From Chondrus crispus (taxonomy: Eukaryota; Rhodophyta; Florideophyceae; Gigartinales; Gigartinaceae), in NCBI RefSeq assembly GCF_000350225.1, contig NW_005178572.1:310001-374000 (forward strand): a stretch of 64,000 nt of DNA, written 5' to 3'. A model generated the notes under the pieces. It did no database searches, was not told where the DNA came from, and saw only the letters and a program-made list of their open reading frames with translations. Within the stretch, counting starts at the first letter, position 1; each line of letters opens with the position of its first letter. Positions 30,516 to 40,943 of this stretch are shown piece by piece. The position numbers and the translations under genes were made by a program.

Positions 30516-30893
30516 GGGTGAGATGGACGGTAGCCAGGGCGCGGGGTAGCCAGGAACGAGAGGGCGCGAATGGTGTGCGTAGAGAGCGGAAGCAGTAATC
30601 CAACGAGCGGCAAATTTGCACTGGCGCGTTTGCACTCTGTGCTGCGAGTGGTCCACGCGAGCTGCACCTCCCCTTATTGGCCCTGTGAGGCGGCGCTTTC
30701 ATCGCAGACATGTCCCACCTCTGTCCCTCCCCACCCACTGCTTCACGTCCTCCTCAGCACATGGAATACACGCCCTTCTCGTCTCACACCTTCCTCCCCC
30801 TACTCACTCTTCCTTCCCGCTGCTCCCGCTGCTCCCGCTTCTCCCACTCCCCCTTCCAGCCTCTACCCCCCTCCCACCATCCCCTCCTCCGCA
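30516..30893. other. Spacer between KHDC4-like gene and MDH
   Basis: Pyrimidine-rich sequence (CCCTCT/CTTC runs) immediately precedes the MDH start, consistent with a promoter or 5'UTR. The long frame upstream of the MDH ATG is not coding in appearance. Confidence 0.5.
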
Positions 30894-31877
30894 ATGACAG
30901 TTTCCCCAATTACCGTCTGCGTTACCGGAGCCGCCGGCCAAATCTCTTACAGCCTGCTCTCTATGCTCGCGGCAGGCAGCGTGTTCGGTCCAGAACAACC
31001 GGTCACGCTGCACCTGCTCGAAATTCCGCCGGCCCTCCCCGCCCTCGCCGGCGTCGTCATGGAGCTGCTGGACGGCGCCTTCCCGCTTCTGCACTCAGTC
31101 ACGCAAACGGCAGACCCGTCGGTCGCCTTCGCTGACGCCGACATCGCCGTGCTCGTCGGCGCTTTCCCCCGCCGCGCCGGCATGGAGCGCAAGGACCTTC
31201 TCGAGAAGAACCTGCCCATCTTCGAGCGCCAGGCACACGCGCTCAACGAGCACGCCTCCAAGCACGTCAAGGTCGTCGTCGTTGGCAACCCTGCAAACAC
31301 CAACGCCATGGTCCTCGCCGCCTTCGCGCCGGACATCCCGCGCGCAAACATCTCCGCCCTCACCCGCCTCGACCACAACCGCACCATGGCCCAGGTCGCC
31401 GCACGCCTTGACGTCCCGGTCCAGAGCGTCGCCGGCGTCTGCATTTGGGGCAACCACTCGTCAACGCAGTATCCTGACATCACGCGCGCCACGGTGGACA
31501 ACGTGCCCGTTTTTGACAAGCTGGGTGGCTTCGAGATCGTCGCCAGAGATTTCATTCCGACGATTCAGAAAAGGGGCGCCGCCGTTATCAAGGCCCGCGG
31601 CTTCTCCTCGGCTCTGTCCGCGGCCAGAGCCATTGCGAACCACTTGCGCTCGTGGGTGTGCGGCGACGAACACATCGTCAGCATGGCTGTGCCTTCGGAC
31701 GGGTCGTATGGGATTAAGGAGGGCGTCTTCTTTTCGTTTCCGGTGCGATGCATGGGTGACGGCGTCGTGGAGATTGTTAAGGGCATTGAGATTGACGAAT
31801 TTTCGAAGAGGTACATCGATGCCACGGCCGAGGAGTTGTACGCGGAGAGGGAGGAAGCGCTTGCGCTGCTCGAATGA
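30894..31877 (+). CDS. Malate dehydrogenase, NAD-dependent, cytosolic type
   Basis: The 327-residue protein interconverts malate and oxaloacetate with NAD(H). It shows the dinucleotide-binding motif [13 protein letters not shown] at the very N-terminus, substrate and cofactor motifs GNPANTNAM and LTRLDHNRT, and the catalytic His in [12 protein letters not shown]. These patterns, with GAAGQI in place of GAGGVG, place it in the cytosolic/group that includes plant cytosolic MDH. The ATG at 30894 starts four residues before the Rossmann fold, so there is no targeting peptide. The open frame upstream (from 30570) is Pro/Ser-rich and lies in leader sequence. Single exon. Confidence 0.95.
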   Translation: MTVSPITVCVTGAAGQISYSLLSMLAAGSVFGPEQPVTLHLLEIPPALPALAGVVMELLDGAFPLLHSVTQTADPSVAFADADIAVLVGAFPRRAGMERKDLLEKNLPIFERQAHALNEHASKHVKVVVVGNPANTNAMVLAAFAPDIPRANISALTRLDHNRTMAQVAARLDVPVQSVAGVCIWGNHSSTQYPDITRATVDNVPVFDKLGGFEIVARDFIPTIQKRGAAVIKARGFSSALSAARAIANHLRSWVCGDEHIVSMAVPSDGSYGIKEGVFFSFPVRCMGDGVVEIVKGIEIDEFSKRYIDATAEELYAEREEALALLE

Positions 31878-32230
31878 GAACACGCTCGCCATCGCCTGCA
31901 GCCGAGGCTCTAGCACCACAGTTTATTGTTGCGCATGTAGTAAGAGCTGGGCGACCAGGCGGTGCGCGAGGTGAGTTGTTACGGCTAGCGGACGTTTATG
32001 TAGTTTGTTGGACAGTGACTTTTTGATCAGGTGGACATGTGTGGGGCCGCTTTGTACTGGCGCTGGTGGCCTATTTTTCTTCGTGACAACATGCTTAAGT
32101 TGATAAATACACGACTATGAACATGATTATGGTGAATGCAAGGTGACGGGAAATTCATTCCGCAGTGCGATTCAACAGACTCGTCGTTTTTACCAAAATG
32201 TGAGAAAAGCAAAATCCACACGCCTATCTC
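31878..32230. other. Convergent spacer
   Basis: The 3' flanks of MDH (plus) and the NDUFA6-like gene (minus) meet here. No gene is seen. Confidence 0.5.
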
Positions 32231-32926
32231 CTACATAATAGTACATGACGACGACTGCGCCTTGGCATTCCTCTCCAATTGATCATGCGTGAAGAGCTTA
32301 TTGTCAACGGCGAAAGCGTTGAACTTGAGGTCCTCCTCCTCCTTCCACCTGAGATACTGCCCCCAGGATTGCACCTCCTGCGGCACTAGTCCCCTCGTTT
32401 TCCAAGCTCTCAGCGTCTCCAACCTCTTCTCTTCAGCGCCGCCGGTCTGCTCCGCCGCTCTCCTCGACGCCTCCTCCCTAATCATCTTGTCCATATACGC
32501 ATGGATATGCCCATACACGTGATGCCTACTCTTCCACTGCTCGCGAATTTCGCGCAGCTCCTGCCTCCCCTTGAACACGAGCATGTCGACGATCTTGGGA
32601 TCGGTGACCTCGTGGTGGCGCTCGAACAAGTCGCGGATGCACGCGTACAAGAACGCCTTGTCCTCGATGATGGTGAAGTTGACACGCATGGCGGGCACGT
32701 CGCGCAGCGCCGTGCGGTAGACGGCCACGGCCTTCGCGGACGCCTCCTCCAGCGAGGCCGAGAGGGCGGTCGAGTCGGCGCCGCTGCCGCCTGTGTCCGT
32801 GTACATGCCGGTGTCCACGCGGGCGCCCGCGATCGGCATCCGCGTGCGCACCGCCGCGGCGCCGGCGCCACTGCTCAGTGCGCGCGAGACGAGCGAGGGG
32901 GCTACGGTCGGGACGCGCGACGCCAT
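32231..32926 (-). CDS. Complex I LYR-family subunit, NDUFA6/B14-like
   Basis: The 231-residue protein contains the NDUFA6 (B14) pattern: an LYR-type helix reading AVYRTALRDVP near residue 68, then RVNFTIIEDKAFLY, HHEVTDPKIVDMLVFKGRQEL and WKSRHHVYGHI. NDUFA6 sits on the peripheral arm of mitochondrial complex I and holds the acyl-carrier protein. The ATG at 32926 gives a basic, Ser/Ala-rich N-terminus suited to mitochondrial import. It is longer than animal and plant homologues (about 130 residues) because of a ~60-residue N-terminal and a ~75-residue C-terminal extension. The C-terminus reads CTIM, the form of a CaaX prenylation box, which is odd for a mitochondrial protein. Divergent from DAD1. 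Confidence 0.85.
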   Translation of the reverse strand: MASRVPTVAPSLVSRALSSGAGAAAVRTRMPIAGARVDTGMYTDTGGSGADSTALSASLEEASAKAVAVYRTALRDVPAMRVNFTIIEDKAFLYACIRDLFERHHEVTDPKIVDMLVFKGRQELREIREQWKSRHHVYGHIHAYMDKMIREEASRRAAEQTGGAEEKRLETLRAWKTRGLVPQEVQSWGQYLRWKEEEDLKFNAFAVDNKLFTHDQLERNAKAQSSSCTIM

Positions 32927-33324
32927 CGTGAACAAGGGCGCGGTGGGGAGCGGAGAGGCGGGGAGCGGAGAGGCAGGGAGACGGGGCGGTGAGGGTACGG
33001 GGGATATTGGTACGGGGGGATGTCGATGGGCGAGATTGGCTGGTGCACGACTGCTGCCGATGGTCCACTCGTGCATTACAGTCCCAATTCTGGGGCGTTG
33101 TATTCGGTGTTTTCATTGGCTACTTTCATCCATTCAGGAGAGGACAAGCGTGCACTTACAGAGGGGGTTTTCGATTGCGCGTCGATCGACTCGGCGCGCT
33201 GTCTTGTGTTGCTGGTTGTGGCAATAGTCCCGCGGTCATCCCCGACGGCTCGTACCTTTCTCAAGCAACCCGACGCCCGGGGAAACGCACAGAATCGCCG
33301 GCCACGCCAAAGAAGACGACAACC
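32927..33324. promoter_or_regulatory. Shared divergent promoter region, NDUFA6-like / DAD1
   Basis: Fewer than 400 bp separate the two starts, which face away from each other, so the interval must hold both promoters. It includes G-rich repeats (GGGAGCGGAGAGGC twice, near 32944-32976). No TATA box is clear. Confidence 0.5.
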
Positions 33325-33708
33325 ATGTCGTCCCCGTCCCCCCTGCACACGCAGACCCAATCGAGCAGTGGCTCGATCGTCCACGACGTCTTCCACGCCT
33401 ACCGTCTCAACGTTCCCGCCTCCCTGCAAGTCATCGACGCCTTCCTTTGCTACGTCCTTGCCACGGGCATCATCCAGTTGATCTACGCCATGTCCGTGGG
33501 TTCGTTCCCGTTCAACTCCTTCCTGGCGGGCTTCCTCTCCTGCGTCGGCGTCTTCGTGCTCACCGTGTCGCTGCGCATGCAGCTCTCCGAGCGCAACCTC
33601 AAGGACCCCAACAACCGCTGGCAGGGCTTGTCCAAGAAGAGAGCCGTCGCCGACTGGCTCTTTTGTAACTTTATTCTGCACATGGCCGTCCTCAATTTTC
33701 TCGGCTAG
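33325..33708 (+). CDS. DAD1: DAD1/OST2, oligosaccharyltransferase subunit
   Basis: The 127-residue protein is a full-length DAD1 homologue (usual length 113-130). The subunit belongs to the ER oligosaccharyltransferase that transfers the lipid-linked glycan to Asn residues. Three hydrophobic segments are visible (IDAFLCYVLATGIIQLIYA; FLAGFLSCVGVFVLTVSL; ADWLFCNFILHMAVLNF). The family's C-terminal signature, LKDPNNRWQG...RAVADWLFCNFILHMAVLNFLG, is nearly intact. ATG 33325 gives a short hydrophilic lead. Its stop codon lies only 52 bp from the stop of ALG14 on the other strand. Confidence 0.95.
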   Translation: MSSPSPLHTQTQSSSGSIVHDVFHAYRLNVPASLQVIDAFLCYVLATGIIQLIYAMSVGSFPFNSFLAGFLSCVGVFVLTVSLRMQLSERNLKDPNNRWQGLSKKRAVADWLFCNFILHMAVLNFLG

Positions 33709-33760
33709 CTCTTTACCTCTTGTACGCTTTCCCAATCCAATAAACTCCACCGCGCACCGC

Positions 33761-34429
33761 CTAACTCAACCTCCCATACCAGAGCGCCCTCGGATACCTC
33801 TCCCGAAGCTGCTCCCACTGCACGACGAACCGATCCGCCACCCAGTACACCACCTTCCCGGTCAAGCTCAGCGTGTTCACCCTTGCCAAACTCTCCACAT
33901 AAATCACAGCGCACCTCTCCCCCCACAGGCACCATCTCGCCCCCACCACCGCCGCAGCCACTCCCCCCAACGCTGGCCCGTTGCTCACGACCACATGCGG
34001 CCTGGTCTCCCCCACGACCTTCCACACGGCGGCCAAGCTGCGCAAACACGTCCACACGGACGAGAGCACTGCCTGCCCCACGCGCCGCGGCCGCGGCACC
34101 AGCACCGGCAAGAACGGCGTCCCCTTCAGCGACGGCTGCTTGTCATGGAACGCATGCGCGCGCGTGAGAGACGCCCCGTCGCAGGGCGTGCAGAGGTAGA
34201 GAGGCTGCGGCGGCGGGTTCAAGTACGGGAGCGCCGTCCCCAGTAGCGACAGAAGCTCGGCAGTGTGCCCGCCAGAGCCCAGGACGCAGAGGATGCGCCC
34301 GCGGATGGGGAGGTCGCTGATAAGCGGCACTGGCGGTAGACGATGCGTGAGGAGCCAGTAGAGACGGTAGAGAATGCGGAGCAAGGGGAGCAAGGGGAGC
34401 AAGAGGAGAACGAAGACAATCGGGGGCAT
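33761..34429 (-). CDS. ALG14: ALG14, UDP-GlcNAc transferase membrane subunit
   Basis: The 222-residue protein has an N-terminal membrane anchor ([23 protein letters not shown]), the LGSGGHTAELL motif, the VVSNGPALGGVAAAV block, and a C-terminal stretch VIYVESLARVNTLSLTGKVVYWVADRFVVQW that is diagnostic of ALG14. With ALG13 it adds the second GlcNAc to dolichol-PP-GlcNAc on the cytosolic face of the ER; ALG14 anchors and recruits the catalytic ALG13. ATG 34429 starts directly before the anchor. Convergent with DAD1 across 52 bp, so the transcripts probably overlap at their 3' ends. Confidence 0.94.
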   Translation of the reverse strand: MPPIVFVLLLLPLLPLLRILYRLYWLLTHRLPPVPLISDLPIRGRILCVLGSGGHTAELLSLLGTALPYLNPPPQPLYLCTPCDGASLTRAHAFHDKQPSLKGTPFLPVLVPRPRRVGQAVLSSVWTCLRSLAAVWKVVGETRPHVVVSNGPALGGVAAAVVGARWCLWGERCAVIYVESLARVNTLSLTGKVVYWVADRFVVQWEQLRERYPRALWYGRLS

Positions 34430-34737
34430 TGTCGGAGAGAGACCGCTTGGTCCCGCCGATGATCGAAGCCGTGAAGGAAATTGATATAAATACAGCTTAC
34501 AGTAACAACATCAACATCAGGCGGATCATGAAGACTTCAAAGTGCTCGCCTCTGTGTCGCTACTTCGCAACCTCTTTCCATGAGGATGCAATGAGGACCG
34601 ACTTTGGTGCGTGCAGGACAGAATAGCATGGGAATAGTTACATCAGCGCATGGTGCGCTCTTTTAAAGCGCTCGAAAGCAAACGGCAGTCTAGCCTGTCC
34701 ACAACCTTAATGACGATCACACCATCGCACCTCACAA
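34430..34737. other. Spacer upstream of ALG14
   Basis: ALG14 promoter side and DJ-1 3' flank. Nothing else is recognised. Confidence 0.5.
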
Positions 34738-35394
34738 CTAACGCGGCGCCAGCATCTCGCCTGCAAGCTTATCGGCCATAGCCTTGTCGTACAGTGCCTC
34801 GACAATCTCCAAACTCCACTTGAGCGCCGTCCCAGGCCCCGTAGCCGTGATCAACTGGCCATCCCTGACGACGTCCCCCTCGGCCACGTTGGGAATCTTG
34901 TCTCTAAACGCGGGCGCAGGATAACAAGTCGCATTCTTCCCGTCCAGCACGCCCTGTCCCGCCAACACCACGGCCGGGGCGGCACAGATGGCGCCTACGA
35001 CCTTCCCGTTGTCACGCGTGTGCGTGACGAGCTTGGCCAAGTGCGCCGAGTCGGCGAGGCGCTGTGCGCCCGGCATGCCACCCGGCAGCGCGACGGCGTC
35101 GAAGGGAGGCGACAGAGAGGAGACGGTGTGGTCGGCCTGGAAGACCATGCCTCGCGACATGGTCACCGACACGGACGGCTCGACGGAGGCGAGCGTCACG
35201 TCGGCGCCGGCGCGGCGGAGAGTGTCGACCACGCATGCCGTCTCGATCTCCTCCGACCCGTTGCCAATCGCGACAAGGACGCGCCGCGCGGGGGTCGACA
35301 TACTGATGCGGCTCGAGCGGCGTGCGGTGACGGAGCGTGGCAGGTGCGAGGAAGGGTAGAAGAGGGGTGGAGGGGCGGCGAAGGCGGGAGACAT
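34738..35394 (-). CDS. DJ-1/PARK7-family protein
   Basis: The 218-residue protein has a DJ-1/PfpI fold pattern: VLVAIGNGSEEIETACVVDTLRRAG with the conserved acidic residue of the EE pair, DAVALPGGMPGAQ, the nucleophile elbow GAICAAPAVVLA with the reactive Cys, and a C-terminal TGPGTALKWSLEIVEAL. DJ-1 proteins act in redox protection and have been assigned glyoxalase-type activity. There is a 30-residue N-terminal extension rich in Ser/Arg/Pro before an internal ATG at 35301 (MSTPARRV), so translation could start at 35394 with a transit peptide or at 35301 as a cytosolic form. Single exon. Confidence 0.92.
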   Translation of the reverse strand: MSPAFAAPPPLFYPSSHLPRSVTARRSSRISMSTPARRVLVAIGNGSEEIETACVVDTLRRAGADVTLASVEPSVSVTMSRGMVFQADHTVSSLSPPFDAVALPGGMPGAQRLADSAHLAKLVTHTRDNGKVVGAICAAPAVVLAGQGVLDGKNATCYPAPAFRDKIPNVAEGDVVRDGQLITATGPGTALKWSLEIVEALYDKAMADKLAGEMLAPR

Positions 35395-35769
35395 AGAGAG
35401 TCGAGATTGGGTCGTTGCGGAGATGGGTCAACACACGCATTCCGTTGACGGTTTCGTTCAAGCATGATGGAAGGAATCTCGTTTGATCCACCTGAACCGG
35501 ACTTCCCCAGTCCAATTGGATCCGGGATCCAAAACGAATGTCGGGTGACGTGCGGGTCGGTGGTTGGCTGTATCTACTTTTTTGTGACACGTTGGCGGCA
35601 CGAGATCGCCTGAGATTTGTGTTTGAGGCTCTGATGCTCCACTTCAGTGTTACTCTTTTAACGCTCCACTTCAATGCTCCACTTCAATGCTCTACTTAAA
35701 CGCCCCTCTTCTGCGATCCCCCACTTTGAGGCAAGTCCAATTCTCAACTAACCCCTTCGTCCCGTCTTC
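35395..35769. other. Divergent spacer, DJ-1 / DUF711 gene
   Basis: It holds a short tandem of CTCCACTTCA-like 10-15-mers (35636-35697) just before the DUF711 gene. No coding is seen. Confidence 0.55.
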
Positions 35770-37086
35770 ATGGCCGTCACCATGTCTCCTGACCCACCTG
35801 GACTCACCGTCCGCACCGTAACCGTCTTCCTCACTGAGCACGACTGCCACCCCACCCGCTTTCACGACCGCGTCTCCGCCGCTTGTGCCCTCGCCAACGA
35901 CCTCCGCAAAGATCTCACCGACTCTGACATCCCTGTCCAAACCATCCGCATCTCGCTCCCCTCCCCTGCGGTCTTTCTCAACCCCTCCGCTGCTCTCGTC
36001 TCCGCCAAAGCCCTCGACACCTCCCCGATCGACTTCGTTTCCCTCGGAACCCTTCTCCCCGGCGCACCTCCCGCCTTCCTCACCCCTTCCTTTTTCTCTT
36101 CCGTCCTCGCTGCTACCTCCAAAGTCTCCCTCACCCTCACCACCACCCTCCCAAATGGTGTCCCGTCCCCGACCGCCGTATCCCTCGCTGCACATGTCAT
36201 CCGCCGTCTCGCCTCCATCCACCCCTCTGGCATTACCAATTTTCGCTTCGCCGCCCTGGCTAACGTCCGTCCGGACGGGCCCTTCTTCCCTGCTTCCTTC
36301 TCCTCATCTAGCAACTCCAGCGCCCCTAATTTTCGCGTCGCCCTCGGTATCCAAGCCGCCACCCTGCTGCATCAGCAACCTCTGCAACGCCTCACCGCCC
36401 GCATCGAAACCGCCGCCACCGGACTGCGACAAGCTTGCAAGCGCGTCCCGGATGTGACCTTCGACTTTTCTACCGCCCCCTTGCCCGGTTGGGAGACTAG
36501 TGCCGCAGCCGCTATCGCACGCTTCGCGGGAGGGAACCGAGACTCTTTCGGGGTGTCTGGGACACTTACCGCCGCGGCTAGTGTCGCCACCGCTATTGAT
36601 AGGGCCGTGTTCCCAAAGGCGGGGTTCTGCGGTCTCATGCTCGCCGTGGCAGAAGATAATGGTTTGGCCATATGCAGGGAGAAGCTCAGCCTCAGTACTC
36701 TCTTGATGACGTCGGCCGTATGCGGCACGGGGCTCGATGTAAGTTATTCTGCGCTGCGAAATCATGAAATTGTTTGTTCTAGGTAGTTATACAGTATGTA
36801 GCGTGCTAACACCTTCCGAATATCGTAGACAATTCCGCTGCCTGGTGATACGCCTGTCGAGGTTTTGAAAGCTATCGTGGGAGATGTGACAGCGCTTTCG
36901 GCGAGGTTGGGAGGAAAGCAGCTGACGGTTAGGCTACTCTTAGTGCCCGGAAAAAAGGCCGGGCAACTGACAGAGTTTGACTCCCCTTATATTGTCAACG
37001 GGCCAGTTTTAGATGTCGAATTTGCTCGCACAGCAGTAGCTGGCGATGACTCGCTATGCATTGAACCGATACTGTCCCTGAGATGA
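35770..37086 (+). CDS. DUF711 (UPF0210) family protein, two exons
   Basis: Exon 1 is 35770-36738 and exon 2 is 36829-37086; together they encode 408 residues. The N-terminus (RTVTVFLT) and middle match DUF711. Across the splice the protein continues GLD|TIPLPGDTPVEVLKAIVGDVTALSARLG, then GKKAGQLTEFDSPYIVNGPVLDV, which is the family's conserved C-terminus. The 90-nt intron has GTAAGT at its donor, a GCTAAC branch-like site at 36803-36808 and TAG at its acceptor, phase 0. DUF711 proteins are common in bacteria and archaea and patchy in eukaryotes; their biochemical role is not settled, so none is assigned. There is no targeting sequence. Confidence 0.87.
36739..36828 (+). other. Intron in the DUF711 gene
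   Basis: A 90-nt GT..AG intron, phase 0, with an in-frame stop if unspliced. A TACAGTAT motif lies inside it. Confidence 0.85.
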
Positions 37087-39410
37087 ATGGGAAATGCTCG
37101 ATGTTGACCCCTTTATAGTCAAACGCGGGTGTTTTTGTGTCGGGACTGCTTGTAGGTGGGGCGGGGGTGATCTGTGCAAAGTATGGCAAGGGAAGTATCA
37201 TCGTTGTGGTTTACATCAAATATTTTGGCAGTCTCCTGTTCTGGAAGCCGGACCAACGCTGCTCGTATACGGTAAAATTGCGAGTGCATTCCGGCTTTTT
37301 TTTCTTTTTGCCTCACTCAATTGTCTCCATGTACCCTTGGTAGACGTCCAGCGATTAAAATAAATATAAATTGGATTGCTAATTTTGATCCCCAATTTGG
37401 ACATCATTTCTTGAACCTTGTTGCCCTCGGCAATAACATCATGCAGAATATCGGAACAACATTTCCATTACACTGAAACACTCTAGTAGGAATCCCATGA
37501 ATTTTAACCAGCGAGCTGGATTTTTAAACGATGTTTTTGGTTTCGCTGGTATCAATACAAAAAGTTTCAATGGCGCTCGAAAATCTTCTATGTTAGGCAT
37601 TTCTAAAAAGAACCGGAAAGGACATGCAGTTGTCAGTAAACATCATCCTTCCCCACGTAGAAGTCAAGCATCGTGGCGAGGGTATCTTTCTCGGTCACTT
37701 GTTGTCTAGACACTAGCGGTAAAGAGCTTTTCAGCGGCGTGTCGTAGATGAATAAATCGTTCGTCTACGGCTTGCCCCTCACATCGGGCTAACTTTTTTC
37801 GAGGCTAGAGATGAAAAAATAATTACTTGAATACTATATTACTTTCGGCATCACTTATTTAGCGTATTTAGTCTCGGCAAATAACTTCTCCCCATTAACT
37901 TCGAAATAGCGCTTGCGAATACATTGAATGACGAAGGGTTCAATGAAGTTCCAACTGCGAGTCAGATTCTTTCATGCATGTTTTGATCCTCGCTGATATT
38001 ATGCTCGATGACACAGAGCGGTCCCTGACATAACCCACTCAAGAGATCCTGACGGGGGTGAGTGGAATACAACTTGTCGAACAGTGGTCATGTGGTATTC
38101 ATAGGAAAAAGATTAGCAGACCGCAGCCAATAATCCCCAAAAAGTGAACTCAGAAGTGCTGATGCTAGAATAACAGTCATACTTAATCTTGCGTTTCAAT
38201 TTGCGGAGAGTGTGGAAATGAAATGCTGCTCCAGCACAAGGCATGAGCTGAGATTCAAGGACATTGTCAATCTTGCTTCTGCTTCCTTCAAACTGAAACG
38301 CATGGGACATGTACTCACACTAGCCTCGAATCTCTGCTTTTTTTGCATTTGCCCTTTCCGCACCGTTCGATATTCCTCGGTGCACCAGCCATCTCTGATT
38401 CCGGAATGGCTTCCAGAGAGCTTTCGTCCCAAACTAAAGATAACAAACATTTAAGCTTACACTTCCATGGTCAGGAAGGATGCCTATTCTGTCCAGTCTC
38501 TTTGCCTTCAATGGGCTTGAACCACGAAATTCTCCACAAAAGTCATTAGCTCCGAACTCTTGTGTAACTCATATGAGTCTTCCCCTCTTTCAGTTCTACA
38601 TGACGAGTTTTATCCCACATTTCTCTAAAAGGAAGGCACTAGGTGCTATCTCAACGCTCCTATAGGCGTGTTGTTTTTCTCCGTCCATGCTCTTGAAACA
38701 TCATGGCGTCTAGCCTCTCAGAACCTCTTGACTCATAGAGATGCAAGTGCTCTACGCCCTTTTGAAGACTTCTTTCATCTCTTTTCCGGTTGAAGCATTG
38801 CGTTTTCGAGTCAGAAAGAATCCCCCAACTTGGGGGGCATCAAAAAAAAAAAACTCGACATTTTTGTCCCAAAAGGACCTCATATTCATTCTGTTGATAC
38901 TGCGACATCCCCGTGAAAGGACAGAGGGCATGGAAAGCGTAAGACAAAAACGACCAGAGGAGCCTCGGCCCTTCACCGCTACAATTTCCGTTGCCACTCT
39001 GGGGCTCTGTGCAGAAGCTGGTACATGTAGCTCCAGTAGTCCACTAACTGAATACAACGACTCGATTCAATCTGTTGAGAGTGGGGTTCTGACTGAGGAG
39101 AGCATTAAGGCGATGGTATATCAGTTTTATTCTTCTCTCTCTGTGCAAAGCTCTTGAATCTTTGCTGAGTGTCACGGAGAGCAACTCAACACCATGCACG
39201 CCCTAAATCTTTTATTGCCCTCCTCTCGCAGCAATCATTTGTCTGTTGTCTGTCGTGAGTAGACACTGTTATATAAACATTCAAGAACTCTGCGTCGGAT
39301 TAGATTCGATTCCTTTCAGAGTAATTATATGTGCGACACTACACCTATTTCGTTTAGAATCGAACTACTGACTCAGCCCCAGAGATTTCTAAGTTTCTTT
39401 CAAGCAAGTC
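37087..39410. other. 2.3-kb intergenic interval
   Basis: No gene is supported. A frame at 38741-39157 contains an A tract (about 38847) and lacks family features. Composition is AT-rich relative to flanking genes. Confidence 0.5.
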
Positions 39411-40943
39411 ATGGGTGTTCAATGTTTGAAACACTTCGGGATAAGTTTTATATTGTTCATGGGCCTGGTGCAAGCTAACGTTGCATGCACAACTGTTCTA
39501 ACTGCATCGAAAAGCGCATTCGATTCGCAAATCACTTTCATGAGGCGTGGTCTGCTGGCAGAAACTGCAAAATCTCTTTTTGCAGAGTTCATTGCAAATC
39601 TAGCTGTGAAGGCATGGGAGACTGGCCCTGTAGGAACACCCTTCGGAGATGTATGTATTCCTGATGAATATCTTTCCCAACTTCAAGATGAGCAAGGTCG
39701 TCTTTTGTCCAGCACGTCAATCACCGATTCGATTGCCGCTTCGGGCGCTAAAGTTCCCTTAATGACGGAAGCACAACTAGCCACTACAAATTTCGCTGGC
39801 CATTTGTCGACAGACTTTTGGACATCCACTTCAGCCTACATTATGGGCCACATCCCTTTAGTCATCAATATTTCTCGTCTCGAATTTCCGAGTGAGAGTG
39901 AAGTGCGAATCGAACCATATCAGTCTGAAGCTTGTTTCCAGTTTCAACAAAAATTCGACAAGACTGAGTTCGTTGAGATCAACGCTCAGAACTGGACTGC
40001 AAATGTTCTCTCTCTGGTACTGAAACTAATTGACGTGGGCGCGGAATCTAACAAAGCAATGCAGCTGTTAAAACACTCGGCTGCGTACACGTATGTTGGG
40101 ATGCGCTGCTCTGGAAATCAGAAGTCAGATCTTATGATACCAACAGTCTTCGTACGCGACTACGCCAGACAAAGTGGAGCTCTTTCTCAGAATTTGGGAA
40201 CAAGTACACGCAGAGACTTGGCGCCGCTGAATTTGCTTCTAACGCAATCGGAAATGATTGGCTTGATCACTACTTTTTCGTCTGATGGACGGCTTCCAGC
40301 AACTGTTGTTTCGGCAAATGGGGATGTAAGGAATATAACATACGACTGGGAAAGTGTTGCGGACGCAGAGAAGACCTTTGAAATGGCTAAAAAGGATCTA
40401 CCGGACACATCTTTCTACTATCAAACAGTGCAAAGTGCTATCAACGCAGCGATCTCAGCAATAATTGCGCGTGATAGTGATCTTACGTTCACGATTTCAC
40501 GATCGGCTCAGAACACTACAGAGTGGCCCTTTTGGCCAATATCACGTCGCAAGACTCCCTTTCAAGACCTAGTTCAAACCAAACATTATGTTCCTGCATC
40601 CAGCAGAAACCTGCTGCCCTTGCGTAGTCAAGAAAAAAGAGAGTCTGAAAGGAATCTCAAGGTTTCTGTAAGACAAACCTGTGGCGCAGAATGGGAGTTC
40701 TTCGAAATTGAAGGAGCAACACCCTTCACCAAACAGTGTTGTGCCTCTATCTGCGTTGATGTCGCAGAAGGATTGCCCCCTGCCGTTGCTATTCAGTTCA
40801 CTGAGGAATGCTGCGGTGGTTGCAGTGAATACGAATGTTTAACTAGCGCTGAAGCTGCGGCTGAGGGCGCTGCAGAAGTTCTTGAAATTGAGCTTCCTCC
40901 GTATGGCTCTTCAGAAGGTGAAAGTATTCCGATCATGATTTGA
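39411..40943 (+). CDS. Orphan secreted Cys-rich protein, 510 aa
   Basis: The ATG at 39411 starts a signal peptide (hydrophobic ISFILFMGLVQANVA). The mature protein is mostly polar, with several potential N-glycosylation sites (for example NIS, NWT, NIT, NTT). A compact Cys-rich module lies near residues 424-480, with the pattern C-x(17)-QCCASIC-x(19)-ECCGGC-x(3)-C. An Ala/Glu-rich segment and an acidic tail follow. There is no C-terminal membrane anchor. I do not recognise the family. The extracellular assignment is inferred from the signal peptide and Cys module. Single exon, 2.3 kb from the nearest upstream gene. Confidence 0.7.
   Translation: MGVQCLKHFGISFILFMGLVQANVACTTVLTASKSAFDSQITFMRRGLLAETAKSLFAEFIANLAVKAWETGPVGTPFGDVCIPDEYLSQLQDEQGRLLSSTSITDSIAASGAKVPLMTEAQLATTNFAGHLSTDFWTSTSAYIMGHIPLVINISRLEFPSESEVRIEPYQSEACFQFQQKFDKTEFVEINAQNWTANVLSLVLKLIDVGAESNKAMQLLKHSAAYTYVGMRCSGNQKSDLMIPTVFVRDYARQSGALSQNLGTSTRRDLAPLNLLLTQSEMIGLITTFSSDGRLPATVVSANGDVRNITYDWESVADAEKTFEMAKKDLPDTSFYYQTVQSAINAAISAIIARDSDLTFTISRSAQNTTEWPFWPISRRKTPFQDLVQTKHYVPASSRNLLPLRSQEKRESERNLKVSVRQTCGAEWEFFEIEGATPFTKQCCASICVDVAEGLPPAVAIQFTEECCGGCSEYECLTSAEAAAEGAAEVLEIELPPYGSSEGESIPIMI

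Noticed and set aside
30570-30893. N-terminal extension of malate dehydrogenase read from the open frame
   Set aside because: The extension is Pro/Ser-rich leader sequence and the protein family starts at the ATG at 30894.
38741-39157. 139-codon plus-strand frame upstream of the Cys-rich orphan
   Set aside because: It passes through an A tract, has no family features and its composition matches the surrounding intergenic DNA.
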